Origin: Treponema sp. UBA4326
GTDB taxonomy: Bacteria > Spirochaetota > Spirochaetia > Treponematales > Treponemataceae
DNA: 26,421 nt
Direction: 5' to 3'
Assembly: GCA_002393835.1 (NCBI GenBank)
Contig: DGTW01000060.1
Span: 1 to 26,421 of the forward strand
Both the position numbers and the translations under genes were made by a program. Below the pieces are notes generated by a model. The model worked only from the letters and a program-made list of their open reading frames with translations. It did no database searches and had not been told where the DNA came from. Below are positions 1 through 5,770 of this stretch, one piece after another (positions within the stretch are counted from its first letter, which is position 1; every line of letters begins with the position of its first letter).

Positions 1-251
1 CAGCGACATAAATGAAGCAGACAATGATGGCTATACGGCACTTCATCAAGCATGTAGATTTAGTAAGAACATAAACTCGATAAATTTACTGCTGGAATAT
101 GGTGCCAACAAAGACTCTAAAAGCTATGACGGAAATATGTTGCTCCATTGTGCAGCAAGAAACAAATACATCCCGATGCTACGGTATATTCTGGAGCATA
201 ATTACTACAGCGACATAAACGAAGCGGACAACGATGGCGAGACAGCACTTT
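1..251 (+). repeat. Direct repeat of about 43 bp inside the ankyrin gene
   Basis: Bases 1-43 and 208-251 are nearly identical (both begin cagcgacataaa) and encode the same ankyrin loop. The spacing of 207 bp equals 69 codons, two ankyrin units, so duplication kept the frame. The first copy starts exactly at the window edge and may extend further upstream. Confidence 0.7.
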
Positions 252-490
252 TTCACGCACAAACCTTAGAATCATCCAAACTGTTGCTTGAGCATGGGGC
301 TGATCCAAAAATTGTGACACCCAAAGGGAATAATATCCTGCACGCTGCCGTACTGAAGGATAATGCAGAAATCGTGGAGTATATTATGAAGAATTTGCCT
401 ATGGTAAATCCCCTGCTAAAAAATGCTGATGGCAAAACGCCTGCGGATTTGGCAAAGTCTGACGATATAAAAAAATTATTCAAAAAATAA
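2..490 (+). CDS. Ankyrin-repeat protein, C-terminal part (5' end outside window)
   Basis: The reading frame is open from the left edge, so the start lies upstream and 162 codons are visible. At least four ankyrin units can be read, with helices such as TALHQACR, LLHCAARN, TALFHAQT and NILHAAVL and loops such as LLEHGADPK. Ankyrin repeats are protein-protein binding scaffolds; no catalytic domain is seen in this part. The unit starting SDINEADNDG occurs twice, 207 bp apart, and is nearly identical at DNA level, a sign of recent internal duplication. No signal peptide can be judged because the N terminus is missing. A second ankyrin gene lies at 2624-3496 on the same strand. The partner is unknown. 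Confidence 0.85.
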   Translation, partial: SDINEADNDGYTALHQACRFSKNINSINLLLEYGANKDSKSYDGNMLLHCAARNKYIPMLRYILEHNYYSDINEADNDGETALFHAQTLESSKLLLEHGADPKIVTPKGNNILHAAVLKDNAEIVEYIMKNLPMVNPLLKNADGKTPADLAKSDDIKKLFKK

Positions 491-526
491 AGTTTTCCCG
501 CAAAAATCCTCTCATTTTTAAGAATA

Positions 527-565
527 ACTCCTTAGAAGGGAAGAAATACACACCTTCTAAGGAGT
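527..565 (+). promoter_or_regulatory. Perfect 13-bp hairpin that buries the ribosome binding site
   Basis: Arms at 527-539 and 553-565 are perfectly complementary, with a 13-nt loop. The 3' arm contains the Shine-Dalgarno AAGGAG at 559-564, which serves the ATG at 570. If folded, the RNA would block initiation of the 60-aa gene. It could equally be a terminator or a protein-binding site; the sequence shows only the pairing. Confidence 0.65.
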
Positions 566-569
566 TTAT

Positions 570-752
570 ATGAACAAATTACGCTTAGATTTCAATCTCT
601 CGAAATCGACAACCGCTGAAATCTTTAGGCATTCAATTTGTAAGTGGTTGAGCAAACCAATCTCTCTCTACAGTCAGGCTAGAGGAACATTCATTACTGA
701 CAATTACAAAAATTTTCTCAAAAAAGATAAAAACTGCACAAATGCCGAATAA
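570..752 (+). CDS. Small protein of unknown function (60 aa)
   Basis: I do not recognise this protein. It is small and basic, without a membrane segment or signal peptide, and without a motif I can name. The start is well supported: AAGGAG lies 5 nt before the ATG. The site is inside a perfect hairpin, so translation may be conditional. The last codons lie within the conserved leader that precedes the next gene (726-797), so the C terminus may have been shaped by that leader duplication. It could be a short gene remnant; the good start signal argues for translation. Confidence 0.5.
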   Translation: MNKLRLDFNLSKSTTAEIFRHSICKWLSKPISLYSQARGTFITDNYKNFLKKDKNCTNAE

Positions 753-797
753 GTTTTTTAACAATACTTTTGCGGGGGCAATAACTCCCCAAGGAGG
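726..797 (+). repeat. Leader repeat, copy 1
   Basis: A stretch of about 70 bp before the 96-aa gene that matches 1170-1238 before the DUF2188 gene. Shared parts include ATAAAAA, CTGC, a T6 tract, CAATA and CCCCAAGGAGG, ending with the Shine-Dalgarno. A weak stem (GGGG 775-778 with CCCC 787-790) stands next to the ribosome binding site. Confidence 0.6.
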
Positions 798-803
798 CTT
801 TTT

Positions 804-1094
804 ATGAAAAAAGAAATTTTTGCGGTAAACACTAGCAAAAGCGGACAACCAAATGGTTGTTGGAGAGCTAACTCTGAAAGAGTTAAGAATTGTAATTATG
901 TTGTATCAGAAGAAGGAGGTAAAGTAAAGGCTGTTTATACTTTTGATGGTGTAAAAAAGCATCCGGATGGACGAATTGGGTTCAAGGGGCTTCGGCGAGC
1001 TGCTCCAAGAATTCAAAACAAGTATGTTAACCGAGAGATTCCCAAAAAGAAAGGATGTGCTAATCCTGTACGGTACTTGAAGGAATCGTTCTGA
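804..1094 (+). CDS. Small basic protein with a C-terminal NPVRY motif (96 aa)
   Basis: The protein is basic (many Lys/Arg) and soluble. Its second half reads DGRIGFKGLRRAA, then YVNREIPKKKG and finally NPVRYL. This order (a G-F-x-G segment, Y-V-x-R/K-x-I-P, N-P-[VI]-R-Y) is one I have seen at the C terminus of uncharacterised bacterial proteins, but I cannot name the family with certainty. The central part (YVVSEEGGKVKAVYTFDGV) looks like a small beta-rich fold. The Shine-Dalgarno AAGGAGG at 791-797 is 6 nt from the ATG. The leader is shared with the DUF2188 gene downstream, suggesting co-regulation. Nucleic-acid binding would be a guess from charge only. Confidence 0.65.
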   Translation: MKKEIFAVNTSKSGQPNGCWRANSERVKNCNYVVSEEGGKVKAVYTFDGVKKHPDGRIGFKGLRRAAPRIQNKYVNREIPKKKGCANPVRYLKESF

Positions 1095-1096
1095 AT

Positions 1097-1170
1097 AGGA
1101 TGAAGTCTATCCTAAATGATAGAGATATTTCTTCTTATTCTTTCATGTGGTGTTTAAAGAATGAAAAGAA
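1097..1170 (+). other. Two consecutive RNA hairpins after the 96-aa gene
   Basis: Arms 1097-1101 and 1109-1113 pair (AGGAT/ATCCT, 7-nt loop), starting 3 nt after the stop codon. A longer stem follows: 1129-1143 with 1156-1170, 14 of 15 positions pairing including one G-U. The stems are not followed by a clean U tract, so they may be processing or stability elements rather than simple terminators. Confidence 0.55.
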
Positions 1171-1238
1171 ATAAAAAACTGCGCTGATGCAGCATGTTTT
1201 TTAGCAATAAATTCGGGGATTAAAAATCCCCAAGGAGG
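1170..1238 (+). repeat. Leader repeat, copy 2, with hairpin next to the ribosome binding site
   Basis: Second copy of the leader at 726-797. Here the stem is strong: GGGGATT (1215-1221) pairs with AATCCCC (1225-1231), a 3-nt loop, immediately before the Shine-Dalgarno AAGGAGG (1232-1238). CTGC and GCAG further upstream can also pair. The position suggests control of ribosome access. Confidence 0.6.
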
Positions 1239-1243
1239 AAATG

Positions 1244-1462
1244 ATGGTAACCAGATATCATGTCACACGCAGAGGAAAAGGTTCTTACGCTGTGAAGAAA
1301 GAAAATGGAAAGAAGGCAAGTCGTGTATGCTCTACCCAAAACGAAGCAAAGCAATCTGCTACACACTTTGCCAACAGAAAAAAAGATGGAGGATGTGTTT
1401 TGGTTCATAGAGCCAGAAACACTGATTATGGATTCAAAGGACAGATAAAAAGCTGTTCCTAG
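1244..1462 (+). CDS. DUF2188 family protein
   Basis: A small protein matching the DUF2188 pattern in full: YHVTRRGKGSYAVKKE, then KKASRV, then a helix (TQNEAKQSATHFANRKKDGG), then VLVHRARNTDYG. The family is widespread in bacteria and plasmids, about 65-75 aa long, and has no established function. I place the start at the second ATG (1244), 5 nt after AAGGAGG; the first ATG at 1241 leaves only 2 nt. The gene stands between two hairpin-rich spacers and shares its leader with the 96-aa gene at 804. There is no signal peptide, so it is cytosolic. Confidence 0.85.
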   Translation: MVTRYHVTRRGKGSYAVKKENGKKASRVCSTQNEAKQSATHFANRKKDGGCVLVHRARNTDYGFKGQIKSCS

Positions 1463-1474
1463 TAGAGTAACTTG

Positions 1475-1592
1475 ATAGAGGCGAATCTAGCTTCTATTGG
1501 CCGTGCTTCAAATTTTAATGATATGAAGCAGAAAACCTGATAGTTATTCCAAATACTATAAGGTTTGTAGTTGCAGAGCGTGTCTCTGCAAC
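1475..1592 (+). ncRNA. Cluster of four consecutive hairpins (candidate structured RNA leader)
   Basis: Between the DUF2188 stop (1462) and the NYN gene (1626) lie four stems in a row: 1475-1482 with 1490-1497 (one G-U); 1504-1510 with 1524-1530 (perfect); 1533-1544 with 1555-1566 (11 pairs, one G-A mismatch); 1570-1578 with 1584-1592 (perfect 9 bp). Stems take up most of the 118 bases. It could be a cis-acting structured leader, a set of attenuators, or a small RNA. I do not recognise it as a known riboswitch class. Confidence 0.45.
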
Positions 1593-1625
1593 ATATCGCT
1601 AAAAATAGGTTGGAGGAAAAAGCCT

Positions 1626-2540
1626 ATGAAAACTAAAAAAATTGCTTTTGTTATTGACGGCTATTTTGGACTTACACTCTATTCAGATATCAAGAATAGG
1701 TTTGAGAAAGTCATCTCTTTTGAAGGTCTTGTAAGCAGTATATGCACAGCTCTTGAAAAAAGCACAGAGGAAAAATACATTTCCCCGGCAAATCTCCGTC
1801 AATAATATATGGGAACAGATTTAGGAACTGTAGATCCTGTTAGGAATGAATACGAAAATGCCCTTCTATTGGCAAGATTCGGCGCACGAGGCAGACCTCT
1901 TAAAAATGGTCGAGAAAAGTGCATCGACACCATGCTTTACTCGGACATAAAGGAAGCGGCCGATTCAGGGGCATTTGATTATCTCGTTCTCTTGGCAGGA
2001 GACTTGGACCATATCACTCTGGTGCAGGACTTAAAAAATCTGGGAATCAGGACGCTCTTGGTGTACGGTGAAATTATGTCCCAGTGGGGAAGAACTAAAA
2101 CTACAGGATATTCAAGAGAGTTGAAGGAAACTTGTTTTGAAGCTGTAAATATTTTTGACCTGCTTGATAACCAGGACATTTTTAAGCCTGTCAATTGTCA
2201 TCACTCAATAACAGACCTTATGAGGAAAACAGAGATATCTGTACCAGAAAAGAGACTGATAACTGACAGATTCTTAAAACAGGATTCGTTATGCAAAGGC
2301 ATTAACGCTGATGAGCTACTAAAAGAAGTCGTTTCTTCTGTGAACCAAGTGATTTCAGAGAAGGAAAAACTACAGGGACGAAAGCTTTCATTTGCTTTTC
2401 AGGCACAAGTCGGAAATCAACTGAAACGCTCAGGAATAGCTCTTCCTGCATCCTTAAGTGAATACTTCGCGACTTACCCGCATGTATTCAAAACAGGAAC
2501 TCATCCGTACACACAGGCATTGACCGTCTCAATACGGTAA
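1626..2540 (+). pseudogene. NYN-domain (PIN-like) nuclease gene interrupted by an in-frame TAA
   Basis: Two pieces in the same frame, 1626-1805 (59 aa) and 1809-2540 (243 aa), are separated only by TAA (1803-1805) and a TAT codon. Read through, they give one NYN/LabA-like protein of about 304 aa: KIAFVIDGYFGL at the N terminus (first acidic residue), KCIDTMLYSDI in the middle and DYLVLLAGDLDHITLVQDL with its acidic cluster, then GIRTLLVYGEI. NYN domains are metal-dependent RNases of the PIN fold. The C-terminal part (residues about 240-300) resembles a LOTUS-like winged helix, weakly. The junction reads NLRQ-stop-YMGTD; a Tyr codon changed to TAA is the simplest explanation. GGAGG precedes the first ATG (1626). 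The second ATG follows the stop by 3 nt, so re-initiation could give the C-terminal piece, which lacks the first Asp. Confidence 0.75.
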
Positions 2541-2553
2541 ATGCCTAACAGAG

Positions 2554-2589
2554 CAAGTTCCAAAAGTCCATTTGGAGTTTTGGAACTTG
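2554..2589 (+). terminator. Strong hairpin after the NYN gene
   Basis: A perfect 12-bp stem (2554-2565 with 2578-2589) plus three more inner pairs around a 4-nt ATTT loop, starting 14 nt after the stop codon. The downstream bases are A-rich rather than a clean T tract, so termination is plausible but not certain. Confidence 0.5.
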
Positions 2590-2623
2590 ATAAAATCTAA
2601 AACATTGATAGGAGGAAATTTAT

Positions 2624-3496
2624 ATGACAGAGGAACACACACAAGAACTTGCGGAACTTTTCACAACAAAGCCAATGGAAGAACAGAAAGCCTTCGTTGA
2701 TCAGTATTTGAAGGTTATGCTACATGAAACCGACTGTGACGGAAACAACATTCTTCATCTTGCTGGGGAGTTTGGTTCTCTTGAAATATTCGACTACATT
2801 CTGCAAAAAGACGATGAGAAACAGTTATGGGCTGCATTGAATTCTGAAGGTCTTGAACCTCTAGGACATGCAATAGCTCATGGAAAAGACATTGAGATAC
2901 TAAAAAAATATGAATCCTGATTATCAGAAGATTACTTGCTTGGGGAAACCCGGTATACAGCGCTTCATCTGGCAGCAGGTTTTAATCCGAACAAGGAATT
3001 TACAGAGTATTGTCTTTCTCTCGGATACGCTATTCATCATTCTGACAAAAATTACTCTAGTCCGGTAGAGCTTGCCCTTGAATATCAGAACAACCCGGAG
3101 GTGATAGAGCTTATGCTTGAAGCCGAACGCAAAGATTTTGTTGAGTGTATCGTGTCAAATACCAATCCCGAAGTGTTAAAACTGCTTCAAAAAAGGGGAT
3201 ACGATCTGAACACAGAATTTAGGGGCGGAAAAAGACTAATCCATCTGGTTGCACTTAGAAACACCAATCCTGATTTCTTTATCACCTTGTATGAGCTCGG
3301 GGCTGTTCTTGAAGCGAAGGATAATCATGGGTGTACGGTCTTGCATTACGCAGCCATGAACGAGGACAAGGGGATTTATGAACTATTACGACAGCAAAGT
3401 TTTGAGCTGATTGAGAGGCTCAACTGTAAGGATTCCGAAGGAAATTTCCCTGATTTTTATCTGGGAAAGGAAACGGATTATTACTTCGGCTTGTAA
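2624..3496 (+). pseudogene. Ankyrin-repeat protein gene interrupted by an in-frame TGA
   Basis: The pieces 2624-2920 (98 aa) and 2936-3496 are in the same frame and separated by a TGA at 2918-2920; the codons after it continue LSEDYLLGETRY without a gap. Together they encode about 290 residues with ankyrin units: NILHLAGEFGSLEIFDYIL, LGHAIAHGKDIEIL, TALHLAAGF, PVELALEYQ, LIHLVALRN and TVLHYAAMNE. The stop falls in a loop between two units, and the repeat spacing runs straight across it. AGGAGG precedes the ATG. The downstream piece has only a TTG (2936) as possible start and no obvious ribosome binding site, so it is probably not made alone. It could be a decayed gene, a sequencing error or read-through; decay is favoured because the neighbouring NYN gene is also broken. 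Confidence 0.75.
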
Positions 3497-3544
3497 AGAT
3501 TTCTCTAAAAGGAAGTCTTTACATTGTATCTCAAACTAATACAA
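3494..3544 (+). promoter_or_regulatory. Two hairpins between ankyrin gene and winged-helix gene
   Basis: The stem 3494-3503 with 3512-3521 (10 pairs, one G-U) begins on the stop codon of the ankyrin gene. A second stem, TTGTAT 3524-3529 with ATACAA 3539-3544, ends inside the Shine-Dalgarno AAGGAGG (3543-3549) of the next gene. The placement repeats the pattern of the other spacers in this block. Confidence 0.5.
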
Positions 3545-3554
3545 GGAGGCGTTT

Positions 3555-3800
3555 ATGCGAATACGAAATTGTGGTAGTTACATTATGTTCGAACGATTGA
3601 TGATTATTCAGGAATTGATTCAGAATAATCCTTGTACGACGAAGGAAAAATTACAGAGCAGCATCAAGAATCAGATTGGAATTGAAGTCTCGATTCCAAC
3701 TCTTTCTCGAGACTTGGAATTTCTTAGGGATCGGATTCATCTTCCTATTGAATATGACCCCCAGTTGAGAGGCTATGTCTGGCGAGAATCAGCAAAATGA
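3555..3800 (+). CDS. Stand-alone winged-helix DNA-binding protein, WYL-regulator N-terminal type
   Basis: Residues about 12-79 read as a helix-turn-helix with wing: RLMIIQELIQNNPCTTKEKL, then SIPTLSRDLEFLRDRI, then PIEYDPQLRGYVW. This is the layout of the N-terminal DNA-binding domain of WYL-type regulators (recognition helix with T-x-x-R-D-L, conserved R-G-Y wing), but the effector-binding WYL domain is missing; the protein stops right after the wing. The C terminus of the LRR protein at 11316-12437 carries the same domain. AAGGAGG lies 5 nt before the ATG. It may act as a small repressor of its neighbours or as a partner of a larger protein; a target is not visible. Confidence 0.75.
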   Translation: MRIRNCGSYIMFERLMIIQELIQNNPCTTKEKLQSSIKNQIGIEVSIPTLSRDLEFLRDRIHLPIEYDPQLRGYVWRESAK

Positions 3801-3801
3801 C

Positions 3802-3883
3802 TGTGAGTTTCAATTTTTAATCTGTATTACAAACTGAAACTCACACAATTCGATTTTAAGCATATAAACAGCGGAAAATCCGC
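3802..3883 (+). other. Hairpins after the winged-helix gene
   Basis: A perfect 11-bp inverted repeat, 3802-3812 with 3835-3845, starts 2 nt after the TGA. A short GCGGA/TCCGC stem (3871-3875 with 3879-3883) lies just before the ribosome binding site AAGAGGAG of the next small gene. Confidence 0.5.
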
Positions 3884-3903
3884 AGAAAAGAGGAGAAAAA
3901 CCT

Positions 3904-4083
3904 ATGGATAAACGAAAGACTTTTAGAAAAAGCGAAAAACATAACGAGAACTATATCCAAATAGTTTACAGCAACTGTAATTGCGTTTATTGCAATAACA
4001 GAGGTGTTTGTAAAAATGAGGATAATCGCTATTCTTATGACCAACCGTGTCCTGGCGACTGTGATTACTATTATCGAAAATAA
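3904..4083 (+). CDS. Cys-rich small protein (59 aa), possible zinc knuckle
   Basis: Codons run from ATG 3904 to TAA 4081-4083; GAGGAG stands about 9 nt upstream. Six cysteines are grouped as NCNCVYCNNRGVC and PCPGDC, a pattern that could bind one zinc ion or form a small treble-clef-like knuckle. No signal peptide is present, so disulfide export is unlikely. The rest is hydrophilic and ends in three Tyr residues. I do not recognise a family. It is the last gene of the accessory block; the insertion sequence starts about 45 bp downstream. Confidence 0.6.
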   Translation: MDKRKTFRKSEKHNENYIQIVYSNCNCVYCNNRGVCKNEDNRYSYDQPCPGDCDYYYRK

Positions 4084-4133
4084 TTCGAAGCTGGAGATAG
4101 TATAAATAACAACCTGTTCTAGCGTTAGACAAT

Positions 4134-4146
4134 ATGTTGTGTCTCC
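4134..4146 (+). repeat. Left subterminal inverted repeat of the IS
   Basis: Perfect reverse complement of 5619-5631 and of 4229-4241. It begins about 5 bp inside the inferred left end. Confidence 0.75.
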
Positions 4147-4227
4147 AGATTTTTGCAAAAACATGGATTTAGCCTCATAATGGAGACAGAAAATAAATCC
4201 CAAAAGAAGCATTACCAAAATGCAAAG

Positions 4228-4241
4228 AGGAGACACAACAT
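4228..4241 (+). repeat. Internal copy of the IS inverted repeat at the transposase start
   Basis: AGGAGACACAACAT, a 14-bp direct match to 5618-5631. It contains part of the ribosome binding site and the first two bases of the transposase ATG. If the end sequence is a transposase-binding site, this copy could allow autoregulation. Confidence 0.65.
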
Positions 4242-5352
4242 GAAAAGTATAATTTATGTAGGAATGGATGTCCACAAGGAGACATACTCAGTCTGCTGTT
4301 ACGAGCCGAGGACGGACAGATACCTTTATGAGCACAAGATGAAGTCAACGACATCCAATGTCCTCAAATATCTGAAAAATGTAAAGGAACAGCTCGGGGA
4401 AGTAATGTTCGTCTGCGGCTATGAGGCAGGGCCTACAGGATTCGGTCTCTGCCGTGATTTACTGAAAAAGGACATTGCATGCGTCGTGATGGCTCCAACA
4501 TCACTGAGAAGGTCATCCAATCATAAAGTGAAAAATGACAAAGTCGATGCAAGACTCCTGGCAAAGGATTTGTTTACACATGATTACAGTCCGGTTCATC
4601 TGTCAAGCCAGAAAGAGGAATCCATCAAGGAGTTTTGCAGAATGAGGCGAAACATAATGACGGAACTGAAGACTGCGAAACAGGTTCTGCAGGCCTTCCT
4701 CCTGAGGCAGGGAAAGCATTTCGAGGGGAAAACTCATTGGACTGAAGCCCACAGAAAATGGTTGAAGGAAGTTACTTTTGAGCAGCCGTACCTGCAGGAA
4801 GCGTTTGATGAATATGTAATAAGCGTAAATTTACTGGAAGAAAGGCTCAGAAGGATTGAAAAGAGGCTGGAAGAGATTTCGATGGATGAAGATGTCGCCC
4901 CAAAAGTCAGGAAGCTGGTTTGCTTCAGTGGAATAGACACGCTGACCGCAGTATCAATAGTTTCGGAAGTCGGGGATTTCATAAGGTTTGCAAGGGCATG
5001 GGATTTCGCCAATTTTGTCGGTCTGTCAATTGGAGAACATTCATCCGGTGGAAAGGAAAGGCATCTGGGCATAACAAAATCCGGGAACTGCTATTTGCGG
5101 CGTCTTTTTACGGAGAGTGCAAAGAGTATAAAACGGACGAGCGTGAGATTCAATAAGTCGAAGAATCTTCTGAAGAGGCAGGAAGGAAACGATTCAAATG
5201 TAATAGCCTATGCGGACAAATGCAGGTACAGGCTCAAGCACAAGATGATGAGCCTTGAAAACCGAGGAAAGCATGCAAATGTCGCGTCCACGGCAGCTGC
5301 GAGGGAGCTGGCATGTTTTGTCTGGGGCATGATGACTGATCATATTGCCTGA
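4240..5352 (+). CDS. IS110-family (DEDD) transposase
   Basis: The 370-aa protein has the two domains of IS110 transposases. The RuvC-like N-terminal domain shows YVGMDVHKE (D10), GYEAGPTG (E62) and KNDKVDARLLAKDL (D100, D103), the DEDD set. The C-terminal Transposase_20 domain starts near residue 227 (VCFSGIDTLTAVSIVSEVGD) and holds GLSIGEHSSGGKERHLG with Ser268/Ser269, where the catalytic serine is expected, then SGNCYLRRLFTESA. Length is normal and all motifs are intact, so it is probably active. I chose ATG 4240 (GAGGAG about 7 nt upstream) over a TTG at 4153, which would add 29 residues unlike the family. These enzymes act with a guide RNA encoded in the element's noncoding DNA. Confidence 0.93.
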   Translation: MKSIIYVGMDVHKETYSVCCYEPRTDRYLYEHKMKSTTSNVLKYLKNVKEQLGEVMFVCGYEAGPTGFGLCRDLLKKDIACVVMAPTSLRRSSNHKVKNDKVDARLLAKDLFTHDYSPVHLSSQKEESIKEFCRMRRNIMTELKTAKQVLQAFLLRQGKHFEGKTHWTEAHRKWLKEVTFEQPYLQEAFDEYVISVNLLEERLRRIEKRLEEISMDEDVAPKVRKLVCFSGIDTLTAVSIVSEVGDFIRFARAWDFANFVGLSIGEHSSGGKERHLGITKSGNCYLRRLFTESAKSIKRTSVRFNKSKNLLKRQEGNDSNVIAYADKCRYRLKHKMMSLENRGKHANVASTAAARELACFVWGMMTDHIA

Positions 5353-5631
5353 AACCTAAAGCATGAATAAAAAATCGGAGAGTTTTTATCAGGCTTAACA
5401 GCTGGCAAAAATCCTTTTAGGTAAAAAAGCGGGCGACAGGGATTAGTTATCTTTGATATCCTTACCCGGCGGCCTTCAGCAATGATGTGCCATGCCTGAC
5501 GTTAGACAAAAAGAACTTCGGCGAATCCATTGACCTTATGGGATGAATTTTATTCATTATCCAAGAATATAAGAGTTGGCTAATTGTCGAATGATCTTTC
5601 CCGTTTTTCTACTTGACAGGAGACACAACAT
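5353..5631 (+). ncRNA. Candidate guide (seek/bridge) RNA region of the IS
   Basis: This gene-free stretch between the transposase stop and the right inverted repeat is where IS1111-type elements encode their guide RNA. CGTTAGACAA at 5500-5509 is identical to 4123-4132, which spans the left host/IS junction. ATATAAGAG at 5567-5575 matches 8 of 9 bases of the right junction ATATAAGGG (5630-5638). Short stems can be drawn (AATCC near 5410 with GGATT near 5440; TGGCA 5403-5407 with TGCCA 5488-5492). The RNA ends, promoter and strand are inferred. The rest of the stretch shows no ORF or other signal that I trust. Confidence 0.45.
5619..5631 (+). repeat. Right subterminal inverted repeat of the IS
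   Basis: Perfect reverse complement of 4134-4146; it ends about 3-5 bp before the inferred right end. Confidence 0.75.
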
Positions 5632-5634
5632 ATA

Positions 5635-5749
5635 AGGGATACGCAAGGCACGAAGCGTTGCGGAATTACGGAGCGCCGCGGAGGAATGTAGCAATGCAGC
5701 GATAGCGGAACCTGGAGTAGCCCGACCTGCCGTAAGGCAGGTAACGCCC
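5635..5749 (+). repeat. attC-like dispersed repeat, main part (interrupted by the IS)
   Basis: A GC-rich, noncoding stretch unlike the surrounding DNA: it starts AGGGATACGC, passes GGAGCGCCGCGGAGG and ends GGTAACGCCC, with a perfect hairpin ACCTGCC/GGCAGGT near 5725-5741. Its missing outer end GCGTTAG lies at 4122-4128 on the other side of the IS; GCGTTA and TAACGC (5742-5747) are complementary, giving terminal inverted repeats. From memory, similar GCGTTAGGGAT...TAACGCCC repeats occur in many copies in treponemes and Bacteroidota; I cannot verify copy number here. The minus-strand ORF over it is a by-product of GC content. Confidence 0.6.
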
Positions 5750-5770
5750 AAAATCATTTTTCTCTTTCCG

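Larger units (their letters stand above)
4129..5636 (+). mobile_element. IS110/IS1111-family insertion sequence
   Basis: The element carries one DEDD transposase (4240-5352). Near its ends are perfect 13-bp inverted repeats, ATGTTGTGTCTCC (4134-4146) and GGAGACACAACAT (5619-5631), placed a few bases inside the ends as in the IS1111 group. I infer the ends from the flanks: GCGTTAG (4122-4128) on the left and AGGGATACGC (5635-5644) on the right rejoin to GCGTTAGGGATACGC, with AG as a possible duplicated core. The element would then be about 1.5 kb, with 111 nt of noncoding DNA 5' and about 280 nt 3' of the transposase. A third copy of the repeat sits against the transposase ATG (4228-4241). The exact ends are not proven. 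Confidence 0.75.

Noticed and set aside
1241..1243. First ATG of the DUF2188 gene as start
   Set aside because: Only 2 nt separate it from AAGGAGG; the second ATG at 1244 has the usual 5 nt.
1626..3496. Genetic code change or general stop-codon suppression
   Set aside because: Both TAA and TGA would need to be read, while all housekeeping genes in the window use TAA, TGA and TAG as normal ends.
490..4130. Integron cassette array (small same-strand genes with hairpins, GTTAGAC at 4124)
   Set aside because: No paired core sites (RYYYAAC ... GTTRRRY) flank the genes and no integrase is present; the single GTTAGAC is better explained by the attC-like repeat at the IS junction. GCCTAAC at 2543 has no partner.
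4091..4148. Inverted repeat CTGGAGA / TCTCCAG as a host hairpin
   Set aside because: The second arm lies inside the IS end repeat, so the pairing crosses the insertion boundary and is probably accidental.
5353..5510. Right end of the IS at GTTAGAC 5501-5507 (direct repeat with 4124-4130)
   Set aside because: It would leave the perfect right inverted repeat (5619-5631) and the split repeat unexplained; an internal guide segment fits better.
5557..5757. 66-aa minus-strand ORF
   Set aside because: It covers the IS end and the GC-rich repeat; composition alone explains it.
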